This document shows, piece after piece, positions 11,790-24,646 of a stretch of DNA of 64,000 bases. How positions within the stretch are numbered: the first letter of the stretch is position 1; the number at the start of each line of letters is the position of its first letter. Where the stretch lies: NCBI RefSeq assembly GCF_028640845.1, contig NC_080546.1:33247520-33311519 (forward strand), read 5' to 3'. Origin of the DNA: Ahaetulla prasina. Taxonomy: Eukaryota; Chordata; Lepidosauria; Squamata; Colubridae. The notes beneath the pieces are model-generated. The model searched no databases. It saw only the letters and a list, made by a program, of their open reading frames with translations, and was not told the DNA's origin. Position numbers and translations under genes: made by a program.

Positions 11790-12339
11790 TGTTGTGACCC
11801 AGGCCCCGGTAGGTAGTAGGAAACTCAGTCAGTGAAAAAACAAACAAACTTTATTCAATCAGCTGAGAATTACTTCATTCTCAGCGTAATTCAACTAAAT
11901 TAAAGCAAATTCCTCCCGACACAAATTCCTCAGTCCTATCACAATCTTGGTCCAATTAGGCAAACTGCCAAAGGCCTTTCTTGGCAAATGTTCAGAAGAC
12001 ACCAATACAAAAATAAATGCAAGAAGACGAAGCTACCAACATTGTTTTCCAGCAAAGCCCAAATGCCGTTGCTGGTCTTTTTTAAGCCTTATGGGAGGAG
12101 GCAATCATGTCTTGGCCTTACTCCTGAGTTGTCCTTTTTGCTTGAGCTGCTCTTGCATTCTGGCAGCTCTTCTCATGCGTGCATTAGGAACAGGCTCCTC
12201 CTGTTCCTCTGCCCCACCACTGTCAGTCTCTGGAGGCTCTGGAGTCCGCACTCCACTCCCCAATGGCCCTGGCCCCACCTCAGCCTCATCATTGTCCAAC
12301 TCCGTTGCCAACTCCACAAGCTGCTGGCAGACCACAACA
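11790..12339 (-). mobile_element. Probable solo LTR of an LTR retroelement, minus orientation
   Basis: The block begins TGTTGTGACCCAGGC and ends CCACAACA, so the borders are TGTTGTG…CACAACA, the short inverted repeats expected of an LTR. On the minus strand there is a TTTAAAA TATA-like element in the middle (about 12085) and a polyadenylation signal AATAAA (complement at 11850-11855) about 60 bp before the 3' end. A Glu/Pro-rich minus frame crosses it (12105-12389, with EVGPGPLGSGVRTPEPPETD) but starts outside the border, so I treat it as incidental or a leftover coding tail. No clear target duplication (GTTGC/CTTAC) and no internal gag or pol is visible. The exact family (Gypsy-like or retroviral) is undecided. 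Confidence 0.55.
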
Positions 12340-13631
12340 CTTACATTTTTTCCACAAGCCATTCTTTCCACATGCCGCATTTGTTTCATGATGATGTAAT
12401 TGTAGTATCAAGATCTTATATGTGGTGGTGGTGATGATGATGATGACAGCAAGATGAATGCAATAATTATTTTAAGAGCTATACTATTATAAAGCTTGCT
12501 TTTGACATATGATGAATTTGCCTAAATTCATCTCATTCCTGTACAACTTTGTTCAGAAGAGTGTGACTACCTTTATTTGCTATATGATACATCAGAAGAA
12601 AATTACCTGCAGTAAAAGTCAAATTGTAGTTAACTATGTCAAAGTTCACATCTGCCTAATACTTTAAAGTAGTTTTGAAAGGTAAAATATGTTTTAAGTT
12701 TTACTTAACTATGGAGTAAAAACATATGTTAGCTAAGTATGAATAGGGACTGAGGGAAAGCATTAACACTACCTGACTGTAAAGTAAAATTGGAAAAGGA
12801 GTTTTAGTTTATCTAATGTTCTATCCTGCCATGTAATTATTAAACTATAACAGTAAGCTCAAATCATAGAAAAGAGCTTGTATAATGTAAAAACAAAACA
12901 AAAGCTAGGAGTTCAAACAAAAATTAAATGGCAGTTAAAGGATTGCTTGATGCTTTGATCATAAGTCCAGAGCTTTTATGGCCTGATGACAAGGATTGGC
13001 TTTAACCTCATGTATAGCTATATATAATTTTATTTCTTCAGGTTTGATGTAAAAAAGAATGAAAGAAGCTGGGCATAAGATGAATGTATATCTTATTTGA
13101 AACTGTTCAAATAACAGAATAAACATTAAGCTTTGTATCTTCACTCTTTTTTTATAACAACTAGTTTGGTATTTGGAACTAGGAGAACAGTCAGCATTTA
13201 CTCTCCCCTTAATGGCCTTGAAGACAAGGATGTAAGAGCCAGTTTAATATAGAGGTTAAAGTACCAGGATAGAAATCAGGAGATAGTGAGTTTTAGCCTT
13301 TTCTTAGGCACAAAATCACCTGCTTTTTTTATTCATTTGAAGACAAGGGTCTAAAAACAGAAAATATTTTGTTTTAAGAGGTACAAGTGTGAGCTGGATG
13401 TGTCTGTTCTCATGGTAATCCTTGCAATGATCAGAACAGGGCTTTCTGTCCTCTTTCCTAGCAAAACAAATAAATGAAAATCAGCTTTAACAATATAATC
13501 TGTAAGAAATATATATTGATGAGGCTTCATCAGATGAAATTCATGTATATCTAAGTAGAGCACACTAAATAATCATAATAAAAAGAATGTTTATGTATAT
13601 TATCTTATTTGTTTTTACAGAGCCCCTAGGA

Positions 13632-13948
13632 CAGTGATGGTGAACCTATAGCATGCATGCCGGAAGTGGCACGCAGAGCCATCTCTCCAGGTACGCCAGC
13701 TGTCACCCGTTGCTCTTCCGGGTTCCGGCATGCACATGCGCGCCAGCCATCTGGAAATCGGAAGACCAGCTGACCGGCGCGCACGCGCATGCTAGAAACT
13801 GGAAGCTCAACTTTGAGAACTGCTCTTTGGGTTTTCGCTGCTCCTGCGTGTGCGCACCAGGGAGCTGCTCTTCCAGTTTCTAGTGCTCCCCTCCACACGC
13901 GCATGCTCCTGTTTCGGCACTCAGCGCCAGAAAGGTTCGCCAACACTG
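13632..13948. mobile_element. hAT-type MITE (CAGTGATGGTGAACC family)
   Basis: Inverted ends CAGTGATGGTGAACC…GGTTCGCCAACACTG are flanked by the 8-bp pair CCCTAGGA (13624-13631) and CTCTAGGA (13949-13956), 7 of 8 matching, as for hAT insertion. The 317-bp body is much more GC- and CpG-rich than the surrounding DNA. Open frames in it are by-products of the GC content. Confidence 0.85.
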
Positions 13949-14248
13949 CTCTAGGACTACTGTAAGTTGACATAAGATTTGAACAAGTCTTGGAATTTCA
14001 TTTATCATTAATTGATATGATTATCTCCTACCTTTCATTCTTCTAAGGATACATAATACATATATGTTAAGAGTCATCTACAAAATAATCATATAAACAA
14101 TACATTGTATGGCACAAATAGTGTAGCAAATAAAATAGAGGGGAATAAAAAAGAAAACATTAAAAATTCAAAGCAAACACTAAAGGGTTCAGTTTGATAG
14201 TTGAGGTACAAAAATATTTAAAAGAAGTTGGAAACTGAGGTTATGTGA

Positions 14249-14271
14249 TTGTGTGTGTGTGTGTGTGTGTT
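14249..14271. repeat. (GT)n microsatellite
   Basis: Uninterrupted dinucleotide run of about 11 units in otherwise unassigned intron. Confidence 0.95.
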
Positions 14272-17118
14272 AGGAATAACTTATTTGCAATTCTGTGATT
14301 TGTTTGTTGAGAAAAAGATCTTCATAAAGTTGTAAAATGTAGTCCATGGAAAATGTGGAAGCTATATTATTAGAAGTAACCATGGAATTCTTTAATACTA
14401 ATAGAAAACATAGGTTTTTTAAAAAATTATTTGACAGTTAAATTAATTTTTGCATTTATTTTTTATTTGATATAATTAAGTTCCATTAAGTCAGTGTTGA
14501 CACTTAGCTACCACATTTCCTCCAGGGGAATCTGTCCTTTATTTAGTTGGTGTAAATTTCTAACAACTCCCTGAAACGTTTACAAAAAGTAAAGTTCTTT
14601 CCAGAGGAGTGACTGGCATTGGAAAAGAGATGGAGAAACAGGAAACTTGTGTTTCCTCATTCTTCAAATTGCTTTCAGATTTGTCTTTTTTCCTTTGAAA
14701 CATTCAGGGAGATATAAAATATTATGTAAAAACACTACACCAGAAATGCTCCATAGCAATTAATAATCCCTGAGCTGGATTATTGGAAATGATTTAGAAT
14801 TTTTTTGTATTTCACATAAACACAAACACAACCGCACTGTCAAATATTAAAACAGCCATACATTTCTGCAAGTTTCTGCAAGAACCTGAAAAATCTTTCC
14901 ACTGCTTTGGAAAGCTAAGTCATTTGACTCTTAAAGCAATGGCATTCTTTTTTAGATTGAAGTAGAAATCTCCAAAAACATATTTCCTTTAATTAAACGA
15001 AAAGAGAAAATATTGTATATCTTCAAAGTTATTGTAGCTCTGGTTCATACATTTACGCTAGATTACTCCCTATTTTACTGAATTGAACGTGGTGATAAAA
15101 TGATAAAGCTATTTGCCTTAATGATAAAGCTATATCATTAATGGCAGATTAGAGCAAACCTGGTTACTAATTTGTCTGAAAAATAATGGACGAAATAACT
15201 GGAATGAATTTAGAAAAGACAGATATTGGCAAGATTTTTGCCTATTATTTATAACAAAAGATACCTTTGAATCTTTTTGAATACCAATATGGGTATTAGT
15301 TCATCTAGAAATAATGACATAATTTTTTTTAGATTATATTGTAGAATATTTGCATTCATGATTAAAATATTCAGATTTGTATGACATTTGGTTAGTAAGA
15401 GAATTTAAACCAAGAATGATTTGTATTATTTCTTTTCTATTAAATCCAATATATTTTTAAACTAAATATATATAAATATTTCCATTTCTCTTGTTTGTTT
15501 ATTTGTTAAATTTATTTGGCACCTATTCTTTTAGTCCATAAGATATCTCCACATACATTTCTGGAGTTTATTTTAAGGCGACGTTTTGCATTAATCTTAC
15601 TGTGATCTTGTTTTAGAATAATTCACATGCCTGTATACAAATATTCAGCATATATCACTGTGCTGTTTTTCACAAGGTCTGAGGTGATAATAGCTTAATT
15701 CTTGCTTCATTTTTTCTGCTTTTGCTCTAGTAACTCTAGGCTGACCTTGTCTATAATCTGATGACCTGGTATTGCACTCAGCTATTTGGAAACTGTTCTT
15801 GCCACAGTTGACCCTGAGGGTGGTATCTGGAAGACCACTGATCCATTGACCCATGTCAAGAGTGGATTTAGAATCTGATACACTGGGCCTCTAACATCGT
15901 TAACCACTGAGGCCAGTGCACAGAATGTGGTTTTCTGCTTATTAAATGGAAAGTAGTTTTCACTTGTTGGAAGAAAGACCAATTTTACACCATTTACTTG
16001 CAATGAAATCATTTCCTAAAGCAATTACAAATATTAAGTCTTTTCATTCATGAAGTGTTTGTTAAAAGAAATTGATAGAATTCCCAGAAGGATTAATTGC
16101 TTTCTCTAATCTGTTTTTGTAAACATTTTAAATGTTTCATTATGGTAAATATTAAAAACAGCGAATAAAATACATTTTCTACCATGAGAAATATGTGAAA
16201 CCGACAAACAATAATAACATATTTATTATTTTGATTTTTCTAGATTAAGTATGGCACACCACAATGTAATTAGAAGAAAGATAGGCATACACTAGTGTAC
16301 TCTTGGTATAATTGACAGCTATGATGAAATCTTCATATTGTACATTCTGTTCAACTGTTTGGATATTTAATCAATTTCAGATTGGCTAGCTTATTTTAAC
16401 ATTTTAACACATCAAATTAATAACATACAGGTTTTTTTAATCATTTGAAGCACTTCTTATGAGTATATAAAACGAAGAACATTACAAAGTTCAACATTAT
16501 TAGGAATCTTAAGTATCTTGTAAAATAGTTTTATATCTATATTATGTAATATTTTCATTAATAGCTAATGCCTTAATTAATATTTTAAATTTCTATTAAC
16601 TTTTAATTAAAAATGTAGCTCTTGCCCACAGTCTAAAGAAGCATAGGGACAATTAGTTTCATTCAGATGTAAACATTTTTGCTCATATTTTTAAAATAAT
16701 GCAATTCAGCATTATGTTTGAACTTGGATTAAAATCTATCCAGCCTTTAACTATGATTTTTAGTGACAATTTTAATTTATGGATATAAAATTACTTCTGT
16801 CAGGAAACCTGATTTACATAAATTACAGAGTATAATTGAAGAACAGTACCATGTGGCAATCAAGAGAAAGCAATTAAATGTTTATATTTTTATAGGCTAT
16901 ATTATAAAGAAATCTGCCAGCAAGGCTCTTTCATGTAAATCTAAAAACTAGTTAGTATTAAGACTGTTGCACATGTTCATGTACAAAACAATACCAATCT
17001 TTTAGGTGCATTAAATGGGATAAAAGATAGTGTTACAATAAAAAAAATATTTCTCTTCCTAGTGCTATTTTCTCATATCCCTACTGGACCTCCTGAAACA
17101 GATGTAGGTGGTGCAGTG

Positions 17119-18606
17119 CAGTAGTGGGTTGCTACCGGTTCTCCCCAGTTCGCAAGAACTGGTAGTAAACATTTTGAGTAGTTCGGTGAAACGGTAGTAA
17201 AAATTCTGCCTGGCCCCGCCCACAATCTATTGCTGCCTCCCGACTCCCAGCTGATCGGCTAGAAGGAAAAAATCAAGACTCGCTTGTCGAAGAAGAGGAA
17301 AAAAAACCAAGACACCGTCCCTTTAAATTGAGAAGCCAAGAAGCCTCCCAACTGATTGGCTCGCTTCTCAGCCAGGAGATCGCTTGGCAAAGAAGAAGGG
17401 TGGGGGGAAAAAACGCTGTCGTTTTAAATTGACAGAGCGGCTAGAAGCTCCCTTCTGGGTCATCTGAACAACAAATTGGATAAGAGGTGGAATTCTTATA
17501 TGGTTCAATGTTTTTGAAGTTTTGGGGTTTGTGCAACATGGGGCTTTGTGTTTCTAAAAAGGTTTGGGTGATTTCCATTGTGAAGTATCCTGTCTTGAAT
17601 GAGTTTTCTGCTTGCTTGTAAATGGAGCCGAACTTCCGGCTTCCACTTTCTATGATCTCTAAGCACCGGTAGCTGTTTTCTGCTTACAAAGTTTCCTTTA
17701 TGCAGCTGGCAGGAATGTGGAATTCCAGGCAGGTTCCTTGTTTTAACAGCTTAATTATTTCTTAATTATCTAGTAATATTTTATTTGGGAAATGAAGAAG
17801 GGGGAGTTTGATTCCTTCCCAGAACAGATTAGTGGGGTGAGGAGGGAATGGGGATTTTGAAGTAACCTTCCCCTGGAGTGGGGAGGGAATGGGGATTTTA
17901 GGCTTGCTGTCAAACATCAGCCATAATACTAATGACTGTTTTGAACAATATGCAGGTTGTATTACATGAATGGCTATTTTATATGTGAAATTATGATTGA
18001 AACCTATATAGGTTCACACTATCAGGAAGTTTGTCCTTAGTTTTGGTTGCTTCTCTCTTTGTTGAGTTTCCATCCATTGCTTCTTGTTTTACCTTCTGGT
18101 GCTTTGGAAAATGCTTCCCCCCCCTTCATTCTAGCAGCCCCTTAAAAGACTGCTGCCTATCACACTCTTGGGCAAAGCATGTGAGCTATTTCCTCCTGTC
18201 AGTGGTCCATGAAAGTGCATCTAAAGCAGAGATCTCTAACCTTGGCCACTTTAAGACTTTAAGACAGCAAAGCTGGCTGAGGAATTCTGGGAGTTGAAGT
18301 CCATAAGTCTTAAAGTGGCCAATTTTAGAGACCCCTGATTTATAGTATGTAGATAATAAAATTGAAAAAAGATGAACAACATTTTTGCAGAACTATAGAT
18401 ACATTGAGGCTGGGTGTGACAAGGAATGGCTGGGAGGGGAGGGGCCAGGTGAGGTACCCCTTGACGTGAGAGACATTGAGTTGGCCACGCCTACCCAGTC
18501 ACATGACCATCAAGCCACACCCACTGTCACATGACCATCAAGCCACACCCACAAAATAAGCCACGCCCACAGAACCGGTAGTAAAAAAATTTAAAACCCA
18601 CCCCTG
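17119..18606. mobile_element. Long hAT-type element (CAGnGGTGGGTT family), 1,488 bp, non-coding
   Basis: Ends CAGTAGTGGGTTGCTACCGG and AACCCACCCCTG are inverted. The element is bounded on both sides by the exact 8-bp duplication GTGCAGTG (17111-17118 and 18607-18614). Sub-terminal words repeat the theme ACCGGTAGTAAAAA and GCCACGCCCAC. No transposase frame is visible, so it is non-autonomous. A second MITE is nested inside (18227-18337). Short relatives sharing the same ends lie at 26806, 33848, 49085 and 50583; the 26806 copy also shares interior words (GGAGGGAATGG, TCCCAGCTGATCGG) and looks like an internal-deletion derivative. Confidence 0.9.
18227..18337. mobile_element. Nested hAT MITE inside the 17119-18606 element
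   Basis: Inverted ends CAGAGATCTCTAACCTTGGC and GCCAATTTTAGAGACCCCTG, and an inner inverted pair GGCCACTTTAAGACTT / AAGTCTTAAAGTGGCC. Flanks ATCTAAAG and ATTTATAG agree at 6 of 8 bases, a decayed duplication. It was inserted after the larger element arrived. Confidence 0.8.
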
Positions 18607-19087
18607 GTGCAGTGAGTTGCCAGAGTAAGAGTTCTTACCCTAATTCCATTACCAGAATTTTGGGGCAACTAATGTACTGTAAAATGGAGTTTATGATGTG
18701 TAGCTCTTTATGTGGCGTCATAAATATCAAAATAACTTTTTTGTATGAGAACTTGATTGGGGTTATTTCTTAAAATACATATATTTTATTGAAATAGAAA
18801 ATAGCAATTCAAATAACTTTACAAAGAATAAACTTCTAGTTATAATAAAAAAATGGAATGAAGTTGAATGATCATAGAATAAATCTTACACAAATTGAGA
18901 AGGAACTTTTGGGTCCAAACCAATCGATTAGTTAATTGTCTCAGTTAATTATTTTTTTAGTCCTTCTATATATATATTATATATATTTATATTTATATTT
19001 ATATTTATTTATAAATATACTGTATATTTGTAAATATACAGGTAATACACTGTGTTTTCTGAGGTTTTCGCGGGTGTTTGTATGTAA

Positions 19088-19289
19088 GTCTTTGGTTATT
19101 CGGATTTTCTCCTGCGTAAAATTGGAAGTGTCTTGGCGACGTTTTGACGAAGTCTCATTCGTCATCTTCAGGCTTCAGCCGTGTTCCCAGAAGCACGGCT
19201 GAAGCCTGAAGATGACGAATGAGACTTCGTCGAAACGTTGCCAAGACACTTCCAATTTTACGCGGGAGAAAACCCGAATAACCAAAGAC
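19088..19289. repeat. Inverted repeat, 96-bp arms, at the head of the tandem array
   Basis: Left arm 19088-19183 and right arm 19194-19289 are near-complementary (GTCTTTGGTTATTCGG… against …CCGAATAACCAAAGAC) around a 10-base spacer. Mismatches are few (for example CGACGTTTTGACG against CGTCGAAACGTTG). Head-to-head terminal repeats of this sort are a known oddity of Penelope-like insertions. Confidence 0.85.
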
Positions 19290-19299
19290 CTATATATGT

Positions 19300-19369
19300 A
19301 CTGTATATATCTATATCTATATCTATATCTATATCTATATCTATATTATATATATATATATATATATAG
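19300..19369. repeat. (TATATC)n/(TA)n microsatellite inside the array unit
   Basis: A run of ATATCT units followed by pure TA; its counterpart lies at 19915-19984. In the third unit it is replaced by a longer pure TA tract (20506-20572). Confidence 0.9.
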
Positions 19370-20501
19370 GTCTTGAACAAACGAGATGATACCTCCCGCC
19401 TACCAGCCATTTGGAAACCCGCCCTTATTGACAAACGAGTCCTTAACACGAGGAATGACACCAGACCCACACTTACGAGGTCCACACAGGATGTCACCAC
19501 CACACATCCACCCAGAAAGCAGACCCAAACCCACACTGATCAGGAAGCACGACCAAGGACCAGAAGCCAGACCGCAGCTGCAACATTGGCCATTTCAAAC
19601 CCCTCCAATCCGTGCATGCAGCGGACTGACACCCACTGCGAGGATGTAGCACGACCACGACCACGAAGCCAAACAGCAGCAGTGCAGCTCACCAGCTCAA
19701 ATCCCCTGCAACTCAGACTAATCTGAGCACAACCAAGCCCCACCCAATCAGTTCAAACCCCACTAGCAGTTAAAAGGAAGAAACAGCTGCAATCACACAT
19801 TGCTCCCAGAAGCACGGCTGAAGCCTGAAGATGACGAATGAGACTTCGAAACGTTGCCAAGACACTTCCAATTTTACGCGGGAGAAAACCCGAATAACCA
19901 AAGACCTATATATATACTGTATATATCTATATCTATATCTATATCTATATCTATATCTATATTATATATATATATATATATATAGGTCTTGAACAAACGA
20001 GATGATACCTCCCGCCTACCAGCCATTTGGAAACCCGCCCTTATTGACAAACGAGTCCTTAACACGAGGAATGACACCAGACCCACACTTACGAGGTCCA
20101 CACAGGATGTCACCACCACACATCCACCCAGAAAGCAGACCCAAACCCACACTGATCAGGAAGCACGACCAAGGACCAGAAGCCAGACCGCAGCTGCAAC
20201 ATTGGCCATTTCAAACCCCTCCAATCCGTGCATGCAGCGGACTGACACCCACTGCGAGGATGTAGCACGACCACGACCACGAAGCCAAACAGCAGCAGTG
20301 CAGCTCACCAGCTCAAATCCCCCTGCAACTCAGACTAATCTGAGCACAACCAAGCCCCCACCCAATCAGTTCAAACCCCACTAGCAGTTAAAAAGGAAGA
20401 AACAGCTGCAATCACACATTGCTCCCAGAAGCACGAAGCTGAAGCCTGAAGATGACGAATGAGACTTCGTCGAAACGTCGCCAAGACACTTCCAATTTTA
20501 C

Positions 20502-20574
<73 letters not shown>

Positions 20575-21425
20575 ATTATATATGTCTTGAACAAACGAGA
20601 TGATACCTCCCGCCTACCAGCCATTTGGAAACCCGCCCTTATTGACAAACGAGTCCTTAACACGAGGAATGACACCAGACCCACACTTACGAGGTCCACA
20701 CAGGATGTCACCACCACACATCCACCCAGAAAGCAGACCCAAACCCACACTGATCAGGAAGCACGACCAAGGACCAGAAGCCAGACCGCAGCTGCAACAT
20801 TGGCCATTTCAAACCCCTCCAATCCGTGCATGCAGCGGACTGACACCCACTGCGAGGATGTAGCACGACCACGAACACGAAGCCAAACAGCAGCAGTGCA
20901 GCTCACCAGCTCAAATCCCCCTGCAACTCAGACTAATCTGAGCACAACCAAGCCCCCACCCAAACAGGACACACCCCCAGCCAATCAGAGCACAAAAAAA
21001 CCCCATCCAATCAGAGCACAGCCAAGCTCCCACCCAATCAGTTCAAACCCCACTAGCAGTTAAAAAGGAAGAAACAGCTGCAATCACACATTGCTCCCAG
21101 AAGCACGAAGCTGAAGCCTGAAGATGACGAATGAGACTTCGTCGAAACGTCGCCAAGACACTTCCAATTTTACGTGGGAGAAAACCCGAATAACCAAAAA
21201 TCTACATATATATATATATATATATTTATATATCTCAGTATATTTTTTCTGACACTTTTAAAAAAGTTATTCAGCATTTAAGTATCTTTATGGCTAATAT
21301 TGTTAAAGAGATTGCTTTAATAGATATTTACTCATTCTAAATGCTTTAAAAAATAATCCTATACATTATCATTGCAGTAGCCAATTTTCCTAAAAATTGG
21401 TGCCATCATTAACCTCCAGCTACAC

Positions 21426-21923
21426 CAGTGGTAGTCAACCTGGTCGCTATTGTTCTAGCTTTCATGGTGGGCGGTAGGGCTTTTGTCCAATACTGAAGTA
21501 CTTTCCTTTTTTTTAATTTAATTGACTTTTTAAAAAAATTTCATAGCATTATTTAAAAACATTTTCATTAGGTTTTCATAAAATTCCCTATGACAATTTA
21601 AATTTCTGAAAATATACTATTTGTATCGACCATGCATAAGTTTAGTTTACGTTACATAAGTGAAACTAAATGGTGCTATAGTGTGACCACAAACAAAAGA
21701 CCCTCATCCCAGAATAGCTCATGCATCTCCCCCCACACCACCCAGCTGTAACAGACAAGCAGAGCTGGTAGCCAGTGCCCACCCCCCCAAACGCAATCCA
21801 CAATGTGCGAGAGGCATGCACAGACATGGTGCGTTACTGTGGAACTGGTGGGCAGTTAGAAAATTTTACTACTAAAAGAGATACAAAAGTGGGCAGTAGA
21901 TATAAAAAGGTTGACTATCCCTG
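21426..21923. mobile_element. hAT-type element (CAGTGGTAGTCAACC family), 498 bp
   Basis: Inverted ends CAGTGGTAGTCAACCTGG and AAGGTTGACTATCCCTG, with the exact 8-bp duplication AGCTACAC at 21418-21425 and 21924-21931. No coding frame. A distinct family from the CAGnGGTGGGTT elements. Confidence 0.93.
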
Positions 21924-22512
21924 AGCTACACTCTTAAGTATGCAATACTTTATTGTTGTATGCATAATACCAATGCATCTTATAAGCATTCTGTTGCCAA
22001 ATTGAGTATGTTACTCAGTGCTGCTTACATAGACATAGCAAGCATAAGAATATATAGTATCTTAAATTATTCAGGGAATATTAACTGATGATTTAGACAC
22101 ATTTTTTTGAATCTGATTTTGAAATCAGATGCAGAATTTAATACTACACATTTTACAGTATATTTTAGTGAGCATTTAATGTTTCTAAACATGATGTTTT
22201 TAAAAACAAAAGTTAAAAATATGAGTTTGAAATGTTACTGCTTCCATTATTTTAACGCATTATATGTTTTAATTTCAGATTAAACTGTGTTTAGACACTT
22301 AAAAATACCTACTATTCTTTCATTCAACATTTCAAATATTGCATTTATCTACCACTATGAGCAAGTTTTCTGCAACATTCTATACATGTAAAATGAAAAT
22401 ATTATATATACAAAATGAAAGTACTTTCCATTGCATTCTCTATCTCTTTTAAGTGAGTGACTTCTATGATAACCCAATTTATTACATGTCACTGGTTTTC
22501 ATTTCCATATAG

Positions 22513-22665
22513 GAGCTTGTTCCTGAATTTTATTATCTACCTGAGATGTTTGTCAATTTCAATAATTACAATCTTGGAGTGATGGATGATGGAACAGTGG
22601 TGTCTGATGTTGAACTTCCACCATGGGCTAAAACCCCAGAAGAATTTGTTCGCATAAATAGACTG
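22513..22665 (+). CDS. LRBA: LRBA internal exon, BEACH domain part 3 (51 codons)
   Basis: Seen: 153 bp, phase 0 to phase 0, acceptor AG at 22511-22512, donor GTAAGA at 22666. It reads [20 protein letters not shown], then [20 protein letters not shown], then [11 protein letters not shown]. This is the most diagnostic exon: the [19 protein letters not shown] stretch is LRBA-type, whereas NBEA has VREDEVVVNDVDLPPWAKK at this position (from memory). [15 protein letters not shown] is a conserved BEACH motif. The polypyrimidine tract (…GGTTTTCATTTCCATATAG) is shorter than for the other exons. Introns of 13.9 kb upstream and 38.6 kb downstream isolate this exon. Confidence 0.96.
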
Positions 22666-22997
22666 GTAAGATAACAATCAACTATTAATTGTGTTAAGTT
22701 ATGAGCTTTCTCAAAAAATATGTCATTTTTAACCATGTAAAGCTGGAATTTATGTAGCTTGGAATGAAAATAGCTATTTGGGGAGACTGGAATCTCTACA
22801 GTTTTACATTTATTTTTAATTTAAATATTGGTGCTAATTTTTAATCATATCACTAAAATGGTAAAATATGTTAACAGCATTCACAGAGCTTTTATCAATG
22901 TTTTAATGTAATTATCTTTCTAGTACTTCTTCCTAATATTTTTCAATTCAACATTTATATTACTTATGATACCTTTTCTGGCTTTTCAGAATTTAGC

Positions 22998-24646
<1,649 letters not shown>

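Larger units (their letters stand above)
18965..21225 (+). mobile_element. Tandem array of Penelope-like retroelement ends (about 620-bp units)
   Basis: Three near-identical units follow one another: the word TCTTGAACAAACGAGATGAT recurs at 19371, 19987 and 20585. The word CCTGAAGATGACGAATGAG recurs at 19205, 19824, 20445 and 21117 (spacing 619, 621, 672). Each unit has a plus frame with NKRDDTSRLPAIWKPALIDK, resembling the end of a Penelope-like GIY-YIG endonuclease ORF. A CAATCAG-rich 3' region, the GAAGATGA…GAAACG motif typical of Penelope terminal repeats, and a TA-rich microsatellite follow. The first unit is preceded by an inverted copy of the terminal motif. Penelope assignment is by motif memory, not by a reverse transcriptase, which is absent. 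Confidence 0.6.
8652..22512 (+). other. LRBA: LRBA intron, 13,861 bp
   Basis: GT…AG intron loaded with mobile elements: TA-MITE 9884-10021, SINE 10378-10584, L3 tail plus (TTCTA)n 10899-11065, probable solo LTR 11790-12339, hAT MITE 13632-13948, long hAT 17119-18606, Penelope-like array about 18965-21225, and hAT MITE 21426-21923. Unassigned stretches with nothing recognisable: 8652-9883, 10022-10377, 11066-11789, 12340-13631, 13949-17118 (apart from a GT repeat near 14250), 18607-18960 and 21932-22490. Confidence 0.9.

Noticed and set aside
11947..12434. Two overlapping 150-codon plus frames
   Set aside because: They lie inside the probable LTR on its antisense strand, with no protein similarity I know and no splice or promoter context.
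13626..13973. 115-codon minus frame and 76-codon plus frame
   Set aside because: Both are inside a GC-rich hAT MITE with inverted ends and a target duplication; GC content alone explains the missing stops.
20452..21063. 203-codon plus frame, the longest in the window
   Set aside because: It runs through a (TA)n tract coding repeated Tyr-Ile and then the non-conserved tail of the tandem array; it starts in repeat DNA and has no protein-like composition beyond the short endonuclease-end-like piece.
18965..21225. CRISPR array or coding minisatellite
   Set aside because: Units are about 620 bp and almost wholly identical, with no short spacer/repeat alternation; the host is a vertebrate.
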